Assembly (NCBI GenBank): GCA_027294455.1
Contig: JAPULZ010000159.1
Location: forward strand, 1-63,383
Length of the DNA stretch: 63,383 bases
Reading direction: 5' to 3'
Source: Gemmatimonadota bacterium
GTDB taxonomy: Bacteria; Gemmatimonadota; Gemmatimonadetes; Gemmatimonadales; GWC2-71-9
Shown: positions 16,677-25,042 of the stretch, piece by piece
Position numbering within the stretch: position 1 is the first letter of the stretch
How the letters are laid out: each line of letters starts with the position of its first letter
Position numbers and translations under genes: made by a program
Notes under the pieces: generated by a model
What the model saw: only the letters and a program-made list of their open reading frames with translations
What the model was told of the DNA's origin: nothing
Databases searched by the model: none

Positions 16677-17879
16677 ATGCTTCCTGACCTGCCTGCCGTC
16701 GGCGTCCGCTTCCTAGCCAATCCCAAGCTCGAGCGCAGCGCTCCCTACGGGTTGGGCGAGCAGTGGATACTGAGTCATGCGTACCATCGGGACGTTTTCG
16801 CGGAAATCAGCTCGTGGCCCGACTACGCGGTGACCCCCCTGTACGACCTGGTCGGTTTGGCGGCGCAGGCGAGACTCGGGCGACTCCTCTACAAGGACGA
16901 GTCCCAGCGTTTTGAGGTGGGAAACTTCAAGGCCTTGGGCGGCGCCTACGGGGTCCTCCGGTGGATCCAGCATGAGGTCGAGCGGTTGACCGGTGTCGGA
17001 GGCGTGACGGCCCGGGACGTGTTGGGTGGAGCCCACCGGGACATTGCCGCCGGCATCACGGTCACCTGCGCCACCGACGGAAATCACGGACGCGCCGTCG
17101 CATGGGGAGCCCGGATGTTCGGCTGCCGCGCGGTGGTGTATCTGCCGGCCGCCGCGAGTCACGAGCGGGAAGAAGCCATCGCCGCCTTCGGGGCCGAGAT
17201 CGTCCGTACCCACGGGAGCTACGACGAGGCCGTCCGGCAGGCGCAGGCCGACGCCCGACGCAACGAATGGTTCGTGGTCTCGGACACGTCCTACGAGGCC
17301 TATGTAAACATCCCCCGAGACATCATGCAGGGCTACACGGTGATGGTTCGGGAGATACTCGACCAACTCCCCGACGGTGTCCCGCCAACACATGTGTTCT
17401 TGCAGGGTGGCGTCGGGGGATTCGCCGCGGCCGTCGTGGGCCATCTGTGGGAGGGCATGGGCGCCGAGCGGCCCACGGCAATCGTGGTCGAGCCCGAACG
17501 CGCCGATTGCCTGTTCCAGAGCGCCGCCGCCGGCCAACGTGCCAGCATCACCGACGTCCACGGCACGGCGCTGGACGCCCTGGCGTGCGGTGAGGTGTCG
17601 CGCCTGGCGTGGTTTCTCCTCGAGCGCGGCACCGACGCGTTCATGACCATACCCGACGACGCCGCACTCCACGCCGTTGAGTTGTTGCGTCGCAACGATC
17701 CGCCAATCTCGGCCGGCCCGTCCGGGGCGGCCGGGTTGGCGGGCATGCTGTGCGCGGCCGAGAATGAGACGCTCCGCACCGCTCTCGGGCTCGGTGGATC
17801 GTCCATCGTGCTCGTCATCGGAACGGAGCGAAACCCAAGCGGCAACGCTAGATTCCCTCGTCAACCTCTCGAGGAATAG
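16677..17879 (+). CDS. dpaL: Diaminopropionate ammonia-lyase (PLP-dependent)
   Basis: This 400-aa fold-type II PLP enzyme matches the usual length of YgeX/DpaL (about 400 aa). These convert 2,3-diaminopropionate to pyruvate and ammonia. The PLP lysine is in FEVGNFKALGGAYG at about residue 84, the substrate and phosphate loop follows in CATDGNHGRAVAWGARMFG near 127, and the glycine-rich phosphate-binding loop is FLQGGVGGFAAAV near 240. ATG 16677 was chosen as the first start after the 7-bp repeat; the frame is open further upstream but codes low-quality sequence. It ends 3 bp before the reductase gene. A threonine/serine dehydratase activity is the main alternative. Confidence 0.85.
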   Translation: MLPDLPAVGVRFLANPKLERSAPYGLGEQWILSHAYHRDVFAEISSWPDYAVTPLYDLVGLAAQARLGRLLYKDESQRFEVGNFKALGGAYGVLRWIQHEVERLTGVGGVTARDVLGGAHRDIAAGITVTCATDGNHGRAVAWGARMFGCRAVVYLPAAASHEREEAIAAFGAEIVRTHGSYDEAVRQAQADARRNEWFVVSDTSYEAYVNIPRDIMQGYTVMVREILDQLPDGVPPTHVFLQGGVGGFAAAVVGHLWEGMGAERPTAIVVEPERADCLFQSAAAGQRASITDVHGTALDALACGEVSRLAWFLLERGTDAFMTIPDDAALHAVELLRRNDPPISAGPSGAAGLAGMLCAAENETLRTALGLGGSSIVLVIGTERNPSGNARFPRQPLEE

Positions 17880-17882
17880 TTC

Positions 17883-19283
17883 ATGCCACAACCAGGCGCA
17901 CCCGACTACCCGTTGCGAGTGGCCGTCATCGGCTCGGGGCCTGCCGGATTCTACACCGCGGACCATCTCCTCAAACAGCAAGATCTCACCGTCACCGTCG
18001 ACATGTACGACCGCCTCCCGACGCCTTACGGGCTGGTGCGGTTCGGGGTGGCGCCCGATCACGAGAAGATCAAGAACGTCACCAAGGTCTTCGACAAGGT
18101 CGCCGCCAAGGACGCCTTCCGGTTCTTCGGCAACGTCGATATTGGCCGCGATGTCACGCTCGAACAGCTGACGCAACATTACCACCAGATTTGTTTCGCC
18201 ACCGGCGCCCAGACCGACAAGCGCATGGGGATTCCCGGCGAGGACCTGGCCGGCAGCCACGCGGCCACGGAATTCGTCGCGTGGTACAACGGCCACCCCG
18301 ACTTCCGGGACTACGACTTCGACCGCTCGGCGGAACACGTCGCGGTGATCGGTGTCGGCAACGTGGCAGTGGACGTCGCGCGCATTCTCTGTCGCACCTT
18401 CGAGGAGTTGGAAACGACCGACATCGCCGACTACGCCCTCGACGCCCTGCGGGAAAGCAAGGTGAAGAAGGTGTACATGCTGGGACGCCGCGGGCCCGCC
18501 CAGGCGGCGTTCACCAATCCAGAAGTGCGCGAGCTCGGCGAGATGCCCGGCGCTGACATCGACGTGCGGCAGGGCGAGGCGAAACTCGACCCCTTGAGCC
18601 AGGCCGCGGTGGACGAAGCGGACGACCGGACGTTGTTCAAGAAGATCGAGATCATCCAGTCCTTGGCCGCCCAAACGCCGGCCGGCAAACCTCGCAAGTT
18701 GATTCTCCGGTTCCTGGTCTCACCCGTGGAGCTCACCGGCGACGATGCCGGGCGCGTGACGTCCATGCGCCTGGTCAAGAACGAACTGCAATCCCGCAAC
18801 GGTCGCCTGGGGGCACGCGCCACCGACGAGTTCGAAGACATTCCCGTCGATCTGGTGTTTCGCTCCGTCGGCTACCGCGGGGTGCCCATCGCGGGGCTGC
18901 CGTTCCGCGAGGACTGGGGAACGGTGCCCCACGACGAAGGACGCGTCACGGACAAACCCGGCGGCGAGCATATCATAGGGATGTACGTGGCGGGTTGGAT
19001 CAAGCGGGGACCCACCGGAGTGATCGGCACCAACAAGCCGGACGCCTCCGAAACGGTGGCCGCCATGGTGGCCGATGCGGCCCAGGGCAAGCTCCTGACG
19101 CCGGCGGATCTCTCTCCCGAGGGAGCCGATGGCCTGATCAGGGCCCATCAACCGGACCTGGTGTCGTATGAAGATTGGCTGCGGTTGAACGAGCTCGAGA
19201 CCGGGAAGGGCCGCGCCCAGGGACGGCCGCGAGTGAAGTTCACCGACGTGAAGGAGATGCTGGCCGCACTCAGATCGGATTAG
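17883..19283 (+). CDS. fprA: Ferredoxin-NADP reductase (adrenodoxin reductase type)
   Basis: This 466-aa flavoprotein is close in size to mycobacterial FprA. The FAD-binding motif VIGSGPAGFYTADHLL is at about 15-30. LPTPYGLVRFGVAPDHEKIK follows and is highly diagnostic of the adrenodoxin-reductase subfamily. The NADP-binding segment is VIGVGNVAVDVARIL near 153, and WIKRGPTGVIGTNK is near 380. It moves electrons between NADPH and ferredoxin. It has a GAGGAA ribosome-binding site inside the end of the lyase gene, 3 bp away, and sits 1 bp before the methyltransferase, so all three are probably one operon. Which ferredoxin it serves is not shown. Confidence 0.92.
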   Translation: MPQPGAPDYPLRVAVIGSGPAGFYTADHLLKQQDLTVTVDMYDRLPTPYGLVRFGVAPDHEKIKNVTKVFDKVAAKDAFRFFGNVDIGRDVTLEQLTQHYHQICFATGAQTDKRMGIPGEDLAGSHAATEFVAWYNGHPDFRDYDFDRSAEHVAVIGVGNVAVDVARILCRTFEELETTDIADYALDALRESKVKKVYMLGRRGPAQAAFTNPEVRELGEMPGADIDVRQGEAKLDPLSQAAVDEADDRTLFKKIEIIQSLAAQTPAGKPRKLILRFLVSPVELTGDDAGRVTSMRLVKNELQSRNGRLGARATDEFEDIPVDLVFRSVGYRGVPIAGLPFREDWGTVPHDEGRVTDKPGGEHIIGMYVAGWIKRGPTGVIGTNKPDASETVAAMVADAAQGKLLTPADLSPEGADGLIRAHQPDLVSYEDWLRLNELETGKGRAQGRPRVKFTDVKEMLAALRSD

Positions 19284-19284
19284 C

Positions 19285-20244
19285 GTGGCGAGCCCCATCG
19301 ACCCCATCCTCGACTCCCACGGCGTCGTCATTCTCGACGGCGGGCTCGCCACGGAGCTGGAACGCCGCGGCGCCGATCTCGGCGGTGCGCTGTGGTCGGC
19401 TCGGGTTCTCCTGGAAGATCCACAGCTCCTCGAGCAAGTCGTCTACGATTACCTGGTTGCGGGCGCCGACGTCGCCGTCAGCGCCAGCTACCAGGCAACG
19501 TTCGACGGGTTCGCCCGCCTGGGAATCGGTCGCGCCGAATCGGCGGAGCTGCTGCAACGCAGCGTACGCCTCGCCCGTGATGCGCGCGACCGGTTCTGGA
19601 GCGACACGAGCGCCCACGCCAGACGGACCAAGCCCCTCGTCACCGCATCCGTCGGCTGTTACGGCGCCTCGCTGGCGGACGGCTCGGAATATCGCGGCGA
19701 CTACGGGCTCACGGCGCGCAAGCTGATGGAGTTCCACCGTCCCCGTCTGGATGTGCTCATGAAAACCGACGCGGAGTTTTTTGCGTTCGAGACGATTCCG
19801 TGTGCGGTGGAAGCCGAAGCCCTCGTGCGCCTCCTCGAGGACTATCCCGGACTCCACGCCTGGCTCAGCTTCAGTTGCCGCGACGGCCTGCACGTCTCCC
19901 ATGGAGAACCGATCGCGGACTGCGTCGGCTTGACCAGCGGTTCCCGGGAGATCGTCGCCGTCGGGATGAACTGCACACCCCCAGAGTTCATCGCCGATCT
20001 GTTGACGGCGGCCGCCACGGCGACGACCAAACCGCTCGTCGCATATCCGAACAGCGGCGAAGCGTGGGACGCCGACCGGCGCTGCTGGGTTGCCGGCAGC
20101 GAGACGTTTGATATCCCCGAGGCCGTGCTGCAGTGGCATGCGCTCGGTGCACGCTTGATCGGTGGCTGTTGCAGGACGACTCCCGATACCATCCGTGCCA
20201 TCGCCGCGCGTCTCGGCGATCGGCTGCCGAGGAAGCAGCGCTAG
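19285..20244 (+). CDS. mmuM: Homocysteine S-methyltransferase
   Basis: This 319-aa cytosolic zinc enzyme transfers a methyl group from S-methylmethionine or S-adenosylmethionine to homocysteine. It opens with VILDGGLATELERRG at about 13-27. The zinc-binding cysteines are in VGMNCTPPE (near 230) and GGCCRTTPDT (near 300). It starts with GTG directly after the reductase stop. Its TAG overlaps the stop of the convergent CoA-transferase gene in a shared CTAG at 20241-20244. A betaine or selenocysteine methyl acceptor variant cannot be excluded. Confidence 0.9.
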   Translation: MASPIDPILDSHGVVILDGGLATELERRGADLGGALWSARVLLEDPQLLEQVVYDYLVAGADVAVSASYQATFDGFARLGIGRAESAELLQRSVRLARDARDRFWSDTSAHARRTKPLVTASVGCYGASLADGSEYRGDYGLTARKLMEFHRPRLDVLMKTDAEFFAFETIPCAVEAEALVRLLEDYPGLHAWLSFSCRDGLHVSHGEPIADCVGLTSGSREIVAVGMNCTPPEFIADLLTAAATATTKPLVAYPNSGEAWDADRRCWVAGSETFDIPEAVLQWHALGARLIGGCCRTTPDTIRAIAARLGDRLPRKQR

Positions 20245-21443
20245 AGAATCGCGCCGGCGCCGATGAGGTCAGCAATCTCCGCGTCGGAGTACCCGGCCTC
20301 ACGGAGGATCTCCGCGGTGTGCTCCCCGAGCATCGGCGCGCCGCGGCGAATCGTGGCCGGCGTCTCGCTGAACTTGACCGGGAACCCAACGGTCTTGACC
20401 GTGCCGAGTTTGGCATGCTCGGTGTCGACGACCATGTTGCGTGCGATGGTCTGGGGATGGGCCAGCATTTCGCCAATGGTCAATACCGGTCCGGCCGGGA
20501 CGCCGGCCTCTTCCAACCGTCTCAACCAGTCCTCCGTCGTCCGTATAGCGAACTGCGCTCCCAACAGCTCGGCAAGCTCCCCGCGGTGCGCCATGCGATC
20601 TTCATTCTGCAAAAACCGCGGATCGTCCAGCAACTCCGGCAGTCCGAGCACCACCGGCACCCGCTCCCACACCGCTTGACTCGACGCACCGACCGTGATC
20701 CATCCGTCTGACGTTTGAAACGCTTCGTAGGGGGCGTTCAAGGGGTGCGCCGATCCCATGGGACCGGGGGACACGCCGGTGGCCAACGCGATCGCCGACT
20801 GCCAGAAGGTCTGGGTAATGCCCGCCTCGAAGAGCGAGGTGTCGACCCGCTGGCCGCGGCCGGTCTTGGACCGTTCCACGTACGCCGCGAGTACACCCAT
20901 CGCGGCGAGAATGCCGGCGGTGATGTCGGTCAATGGCGGACCGCACTTGGCCGGAGGGCGGCCGGGTCCCTCCCCCGTGATGCTCATCAGTCCGCTATAC
21001 CCTTGCGCCACGAGGTCGAATCCTCCCCGGTCGGCGAAGGGGCCCGTGCGTCCGAATCCGGAAATTTCGCAATAGATCAACGCGGGGTTGTCCTCGCACA
21101 GCGACTCGTACCCGAGACCCAACCGCTCCATCGTGCCCGTGCGATAATTTTCGATCACGACGTCCGCCGACTGCAACAGCCGCCGTACGACGGCCAGCCC
21201 GCCCTCGGATTTGAGGTCGACGGCGATCCCCCGCTTGTTCCGGTTCAGCATCATGAACGCCGCCCCTTCCCCGTCCAGCTCGGGCGGAACGAATCCTCGC
21301 GCGGTATCCCCGTCGGGTATCTTCTCCACCTTCACCACGTCGGCCCCCATGTCGGCCAACATGCGGCCACACACGGGACCCGCCATGATGTGGGCAAGCT
21401 CCACGACGCGGACTTCACTCAGTGGACCCTGGTTCGACGGCAC
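20241..21443 (-). CDS. Class III CoA-transferase (CaiB/BaiF family)
   Basis: This 400-aa enzyme moves CoA between organic acids. It shows VRVVELAHIMAGPVCGRMLADMG at the N-terminus, VVKVEKIPDGDTAR, and the MMLNRNKRGIAVDLKS block. GGFDLVAQGYSGLMSITGE is followed by LTDITAG, whose Asp is the expected catalytic nucleophile (near residue 165). The GTG at 21443 was chosen because the crotonase gene stops 3 bp upstream and supplies GAGG as ribosome-binding site. It is the last gene of the minus-strand cluster from the aminotransferase down. The acid substrates cannot be read from sequence. Confidence 0.9.
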   Translation of the reverse strand: MPSNQGPLSEVRVVELAHIMAGPVCGRMLADMGADVVKVEKIPDGDTARGFVPPELDGEGAAFMMLNRNKRGIAVDLKSEGGLAVVRRLLQSADVVIENYRTGTMERLGLGYESLCEDNPALIYCEISGFGRTGPFADRGGFDLVAQGYSGLMSITGEGPGRPPAKCGPPLTDITAGILAAMGVLAAYVERSKTGRGQRVDTSLFEAGITQTFWQSAIALATGVSPGPMGSAHPLNAPYEAFQTSDGWITVGASSQAVWERVPVVLGLPELLDDPRFLQNEDRMAHRGELAELLGAQFAIRTTEDWLRRLEEAGVPAGPVLTIGEMLAHPQTIARNMVVDTEHAKLGTVKTVGFPVKFSETPATIRRGAPMLGEHTAEILREAGYSDAEIADLIGAGAIL

Positions 21444-21445
21444 GG

Positions 21446-22225
21446 CTATCGTCCCTCGAACACGGGTGTCGTCTTGTCGAGAAAGGCGCGACACCCGATC
21501 CGATAATCCTCGGTGTCGAAAGCCTCGAAGGCCTCGTCGATCTCCTCCTGCGCCAGCGGCGTCGGGTCGGCGAGACGGCGAATGAATTTCTTGTGCCAGC
21601 GGTTGACCAGCGGCGCTCCCTCGGCGATACGACGCGCGGTGGCGTATGCTTCGTCATCGACGTCATCATCGGCCACGATCCGGGTGACAAAACCGAGTTC
21701 GCGGGCCCGCTCCGCACCGAACAGGGCTCCCTCGAGCAGGATCTCGAGCGCACCCGTGATCCCGACGACGTCGATCAGCGGCCGCAACTCGGCGTGCGAC
21801 ATGGTGAGGCCCAGACGGTTGATGGGAGCTCCGAACCGGCTCGACGCTCCGCAAATGCGAATGTCGCACACGCTGGAGATCTCCATCCCGCCGCCCACGC
21901 ACACCCCGCGAATTGCCGCTACCGTGGGATGCCGGCACACCGCGATGGCTGTCAACGTCGCGTCGATCGTCTCGCCATACTTCCGCACTTGCGGCGGCGT
22001 GCTGCGATGCTCCGCGAACCCCGCGATATCCGACCCGGCCGCAAAGGCCCGCGCATCGACCCCGCGAAACACGATGCAGCGGAGACCGTCTTCACCATCG
22101 AGCTGGCGCAGGATTTCTCCGACTTTCGCCCAGCTCGCCAAGTCGAGGGCATTCAGCTTTTCGGGCCGGTTCAAGATCACCGTGGCGATGTTTGCCTCCC
22201 GCTCGACGTAGACTGCGTCTGGCAT
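21446..22225 (-). CDS. Enoyl-CoA hydratase/isomerase family protein (crotonase fold)
   Basis: This 259-aa protein carries the two oxyanion-hole segments of crotonases, ARAFAAGSDIAGFAE at about 62-76 and IRGVCVGGGMEISSVCDIR at about 98-116. The first catalytic Glu of classical hydratases (in the QPE-type motif) is absent: the segment reads FGAPINRLGLTMSHAE. The second Glu appears kept in ALEILLEG. It may therefore be an isomerase, a lyase or a hydrolase and not a true hydratase. ATG 22225 has AAGGAG 6 bp upstream. It sits 2 bp before the CoA-transferase gene and 23 bp after dctM. Confidence 0.88.
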   Translation of the reverse strand: MPDAVYVEREANIATVILNRPEKLNALDLASWAKVGEILRQLDGEDGLRCIVFRGVDARAFAAGSDIAGFAEHRSTPPQVRKYGETIDATLTAIAVCRHPTVAAIRGVCVGGGMEISSVCDIRICGASSRFGAPINRLGLTMSHAELRPLIDVVGITGALEILLEGALFGAERARELGFVTRIVADDDVDDEAYATARRIAEGAPLVNRWHKKFIRRLADPTPLAQEEIDEAFEAFDTEDYRIGCRAFLDKTTPVFEGR

Positions 22226-22248
22226 GTCCATCTCCTTACCGCTACGAG

Positions 22249-23532
22249 CTACCCGTAAAACAATCTTACGAGGCTCATCGGAATGGCCGGCATGTAGGTG
22301 ACGAGCAACAAGATCGCCAGCAACACCCCGACGAAATACACGTTGACCTTGCTCACTTCCCAGATGTCCGCCTTGGCCACCGAGCAGGCCGTCACGAGCA
22401 CGCTGGCCACCGGCGGGGTTTGCTGGCCGATTCCCAGATTCAGCGTCACAACCAGCCCGAAGTGCACCGGATCGATGCCGACGGCGTGGACGAGGGGCAT
22501 GACGATGGGCACCACCAGGATGATCGCGGCGGCGGAGTGCAGGAACAGGCCGACCACGAGAAAGAACACGTTCAGCAAGGCCAGCACCGCCCACCGGTTG
22601 TCCGTCAACCCGACGATCCCCTGGGCGACGCGCTGCGGGACCTGCTGTTCCGTGAGAAACTCGCTCAGCAAGGCCGAGGTCGCCACGAGCAGCATGACGA
22701 CCGCTGTCTGCATGCCGCCCTCGATCATGGACCGCCGCAACCGATCCCAATCGAGCTCGCGGTAGATCACGCTGCCGATGAACACCGCCGCCACGACGGC
22801 GAGCCCCGCGCCCTCGGTGGCCGTCACCCACCCGGTGAAGATGCCGCCGAGGATGATCACCGGAAGCAGCAACGCCCACGCCGCCTCGCGGAACGTCTTG
22901 GCCACTCGTCGAAGCCGAAACGCCTCTTCCACCGGGAAGTTGTGCCGCACGGCCAGCATGTAGGCAACCGCCATCATCATGAATCCGCCCAGCACTCCCG
23001 GGATGATACCCGCGACGAACAGCTCGACGACCGAACTCCCCGACATGACGCCGTACAGGATCATGGGAATCGACGGCGGAATGATGACAGCCAGGGTGGC
23101 CGACGACGACGTCACCGCCGCCGCGAATGGCGTGGGGTATCCCTTGGCCTGCATCTGGGGAATCAAGATCGATCCCAGCGCCGCAACGTCGGCCACGGCC
23201 GATCCGGAGATCTCCGCAAAGAACATGGAAGCGGAGATCGTCACCATCGCCAACCCGCCGCGGACGAACCCCACGAGCGCCGACGCCAACGCGATGAGGC
23301 GGCGGGAGATCCCCGAGGCGTTCATGATTGCGCCGGCCAGTACGAACAACGGTATGGCAATGAGGGAAAACTTGGTGGCACCGGCAAACAGTACCAGGGC
23401 CGTGTTGGAAAGGGCGGAGAGCCCGGAGGTCGCAGCGATCGCGATCACCGTCACCGCGCCGAGCGCGATCGCGATGGGGACGTTGATCGCGACCAGCGCC
23501 ACGAGACCGACGAACAGGAGGAAAAGGGTCAC
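22249..23532 (-). CDS. dctM: TRAP transporter large permease (DctM)
   Basis: This 427-aa integral membrane protein has about 12 hydrophobic segments and the DctM family length. It includes IPLFVLAGAIMNASGISRRL at about 54-73, SGSAVADVAALGSILIPQM and SSATLAVIIPPSIPMILYG. It imports a carboxylate driven by a sodium gradient, together with DctQ and DctP. The start is GTG 23532, which overlaps the DctQ stop (GTGA), and the resulting length fits the family. A longer reading in the same frame runs into DctQ and was not used. Confidence 0.93.
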   Translation of the reverse strand: MTLFLLFVGLVALVAINVPIAIALGAVTVIAIAATSGLSALSNTALVLFAGATKFSLIAIPLFVLAGAIMNASGISRRLIALASALVGFVRGGLAMVTISASMFFAEISGSAVADVAALGSILIPQMQAKGYPTPFAAAVTSSSATLAVIIPPSIPMILYGVMSGSSVVELFVAGIIPGVLGGFMMMAVAYMLAVRHNFPVEEAFRLRRVAKTFREAAWALLLPVIILGGIFTGWVTATEGAGLAVVAAVFIGSVIYRELDWDRLRRSMIEGGMQTAVVMLLVATSALLSEFLTEQQVPQRVAQGIVGLTDNRWAVLALLNVFFLVVGLFLHSAAAIILVVPIVMPLVHAVGIDPVHFGLVVTLNLGIGQQTPPVASVLVTACSVAKADIWEVSKVNVYFVGVLLAILLLVTYMPAIPMSLVRLFYG

Positions 23533-24035
23533 GGCGCCCTTGCCCGCCGCTGCGCCTTCAAGCCCGGCCAGATTTCGGCGAAGCTCAGTAGTTCTGCGAC
23601 AATGAACAATACCGCGCCGATGGGAATCACCGATTGCGACACGCGCGCCGGCACGCTCGGTAGGCTGACCAAATAGGTCCCCCCGAGAATCTGCAGCACG
23701 CGAAAGCCGGCCCACGCTACGATCACGAAGAAGCCGACGACGACGACCTCGCGGACCACCACGAGGACCATTTTCACAGTCGGGGATGCGGCCGCGACGA
23801 GCTTGGGAAACCCGATGTGAGCGCGATTGAGGGCCGCAAGGGACGCGGCGTAATAGGTGAGCCAGGCGAGCAGAATGGAGGCGACCTCGTCGTACCACAC
23901 GAGGGCAGCCCCGCCCTTGCGAAAGCCCACCCCCAACATCACCACCACGGCAAGCGCGCCCATCAACACCAGGACGGCCCACTCGAGGGAGTTCTCGAAG
24001 CCGCCACGGAAGGTGGCGAGCCGATTACGCGTCAT
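23529..24035 (-). CDS. dctQ: TRAP transporter small permease (DctQ)
   Basis: This 168-aa protein has four hydrophobic segments, at about 17-37, 47-69, 88-110 and 132-152, as usual for DctQ. WYDEVASILLAWLTYYAASLA is typical of the second segment. It forms the inner-membrane complex with DctM. A GTG lies directly before the ATG at 24035; the ATG is preferred. It follows dctP by 11 bp and overlaps dctM by 4 bp. Confidence 0.9.
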   Translation of the reverse strand: MTRNRLATFRGGFENSLEWAVLVLMGALAVVVMLGVGFRKGGAALVWYDEVASILLAWLTYYAASLAALNRAHIGFPKLVAAASPTVKMVLVVVREVVVVGFFVIVAWAGFRVLQILGGTYLVSLPSVPARVSQSVIPIGAVLFIVAELLSFAEIWPGLKAQRRARAP

Positions 24036-24046
24036 CACCGTGCGGC

Positions 24047-25042
24047 TCAGTCGTTCGCCAGGCTGAGCGCATGGTCGAGGAGCGCCCTCGCTCCCCCGAC
24101 GGTTCCGCCGAACTCCTCGTAAATCGCCTGGCTCGCAGCCACGAAGCGCTCGTGCGACGGCTCGTTGACCGCCACGCCGGCGTCGCGCAGCTGTTGCAAC
24201 AGTTCCGTATCCATGCGCTCAGCGGTGGCATACACGAACGCTTGCATCTCGCGCGCGGTTTCCTCGAGGATCCGGCGAACATCCTCGGACAGGCGGCTCC
24301 ACCGATCGGCCCCCACGGTAACATACGCCGGCGTGTACACGTGGCGGGTCAGAGACAAGTACGGCTGGACTTCCTGGAACTTGGAACTCACGATCTGCGC
24401 CAGCGGGTTCTCCTGGCCGTCCATGACGCCGGTTTGCAACGCGATGAAAACCTCCGACAGCGGCATGGGCGAGGGATTCGCCCCGTACGCCTGGAACATC
24501 TTCACGCGCCACACACCGCGCGGCGTGCGCAGTTTGATCCCCGCCAGATCCTCCGGCGACACGATGGGGCGGATGCTGTTCGTCACGTGGCGGAACCCGT
24601 TCTCCCACACCGCGAGGACTTTGTACCCGCGCTCCGCAACCAGCGGTTCCAGGATCGGCCAGAAAATCTCCTCCTCGATACGCCGCATGTGGTTGCGATC
24701 CTGCACCAGATACGGCATCTCGAACAACCCGAAGGCATCGACCGTGGACGACATGATGGTCGACGGCAGCGCGAAATCGACCGTGCCAAGCTTGAGCTTC
24801 TGCAATAGGATCTCGTCGCCTCCCAACTGACTCGATCCGAACACGAGTACTGTCGCGCGGTCGCCCAGTCGCTCGTTGGCACGTCGGGCAAACTCCTCTG
24901 CCGATTCGGCGAAGAGGGAACCCGGCGGGCCCACATGGCCGAATCGCAACTCGACGGGTCCCGACGACCCCCCGCACGCGGCGGCGATCGTGCCGAGGCC
25001 AAGGATGGTCAGCCATCTGCAGCAGTTGCTGGTGTAGTTCAC
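24047..25042 (-). CDS. dctP: TRAP transporter solute-binding lipoprotein (DctP)
   Basis: This 331-aa extracytoplasmic binding protein has a lipobox ending AAAC at about residue 23, so it is probably membrane-anchored. Characteristic elements are LRFGHVGPPGSLFAESAEEF, then DFALPSTIMSSTVDAFGLFE, IKLRTPRGVW (the Arg that clamps the ligand carboxylate, near 170) and ALQTGVMDGQENP. The ligand is an organic acid of unknown identity. The GTG start at 25042 overlaps the aminotransferase stop, so it is coupled to that gene. Confidence 0.92.
   Translation of the reverse strand: MNYTSNCCRWLTILGLGTIAAACGGSSGPVELRFGHVGPPGSLFAESAEEFARRANERLGDRATVLVFGSSQLGGDEILLQKLKLGTVDFALPSTIMSSTVDAFGLFEMPYLVQDRNHMRRIEEEIFWPILEPLVAERGYKVLAVWENGFRHVTNSIRPIVSPEDLAGIKLRTPRGVWRVKMFQAYGANPSPMPLSEVFIALQTGVMDGQENPLAQIVSSKFQEVQPYLSLTRHVYTPAYVTVGADRWSRLSEDVRRILEETAREMQAFVYATAERMDTELLQQLRDAGVAVNEPSHERFVAASQAIYEEFGGTVGGARALLDHALSLAND

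Noticed and set aside
16713-18674. Minus-strand open frame opposite the lyase and reductase genes
   Set aside because: It spans two well-supported plus-strand genes and has no domain of its own.
22226-22879. Upstream extension of the crotonase reading frame through dctM
   Set aside because: The extended part is an alternate frame of the DctM gene, and ATG 22225 has a good ribosome-binding site.
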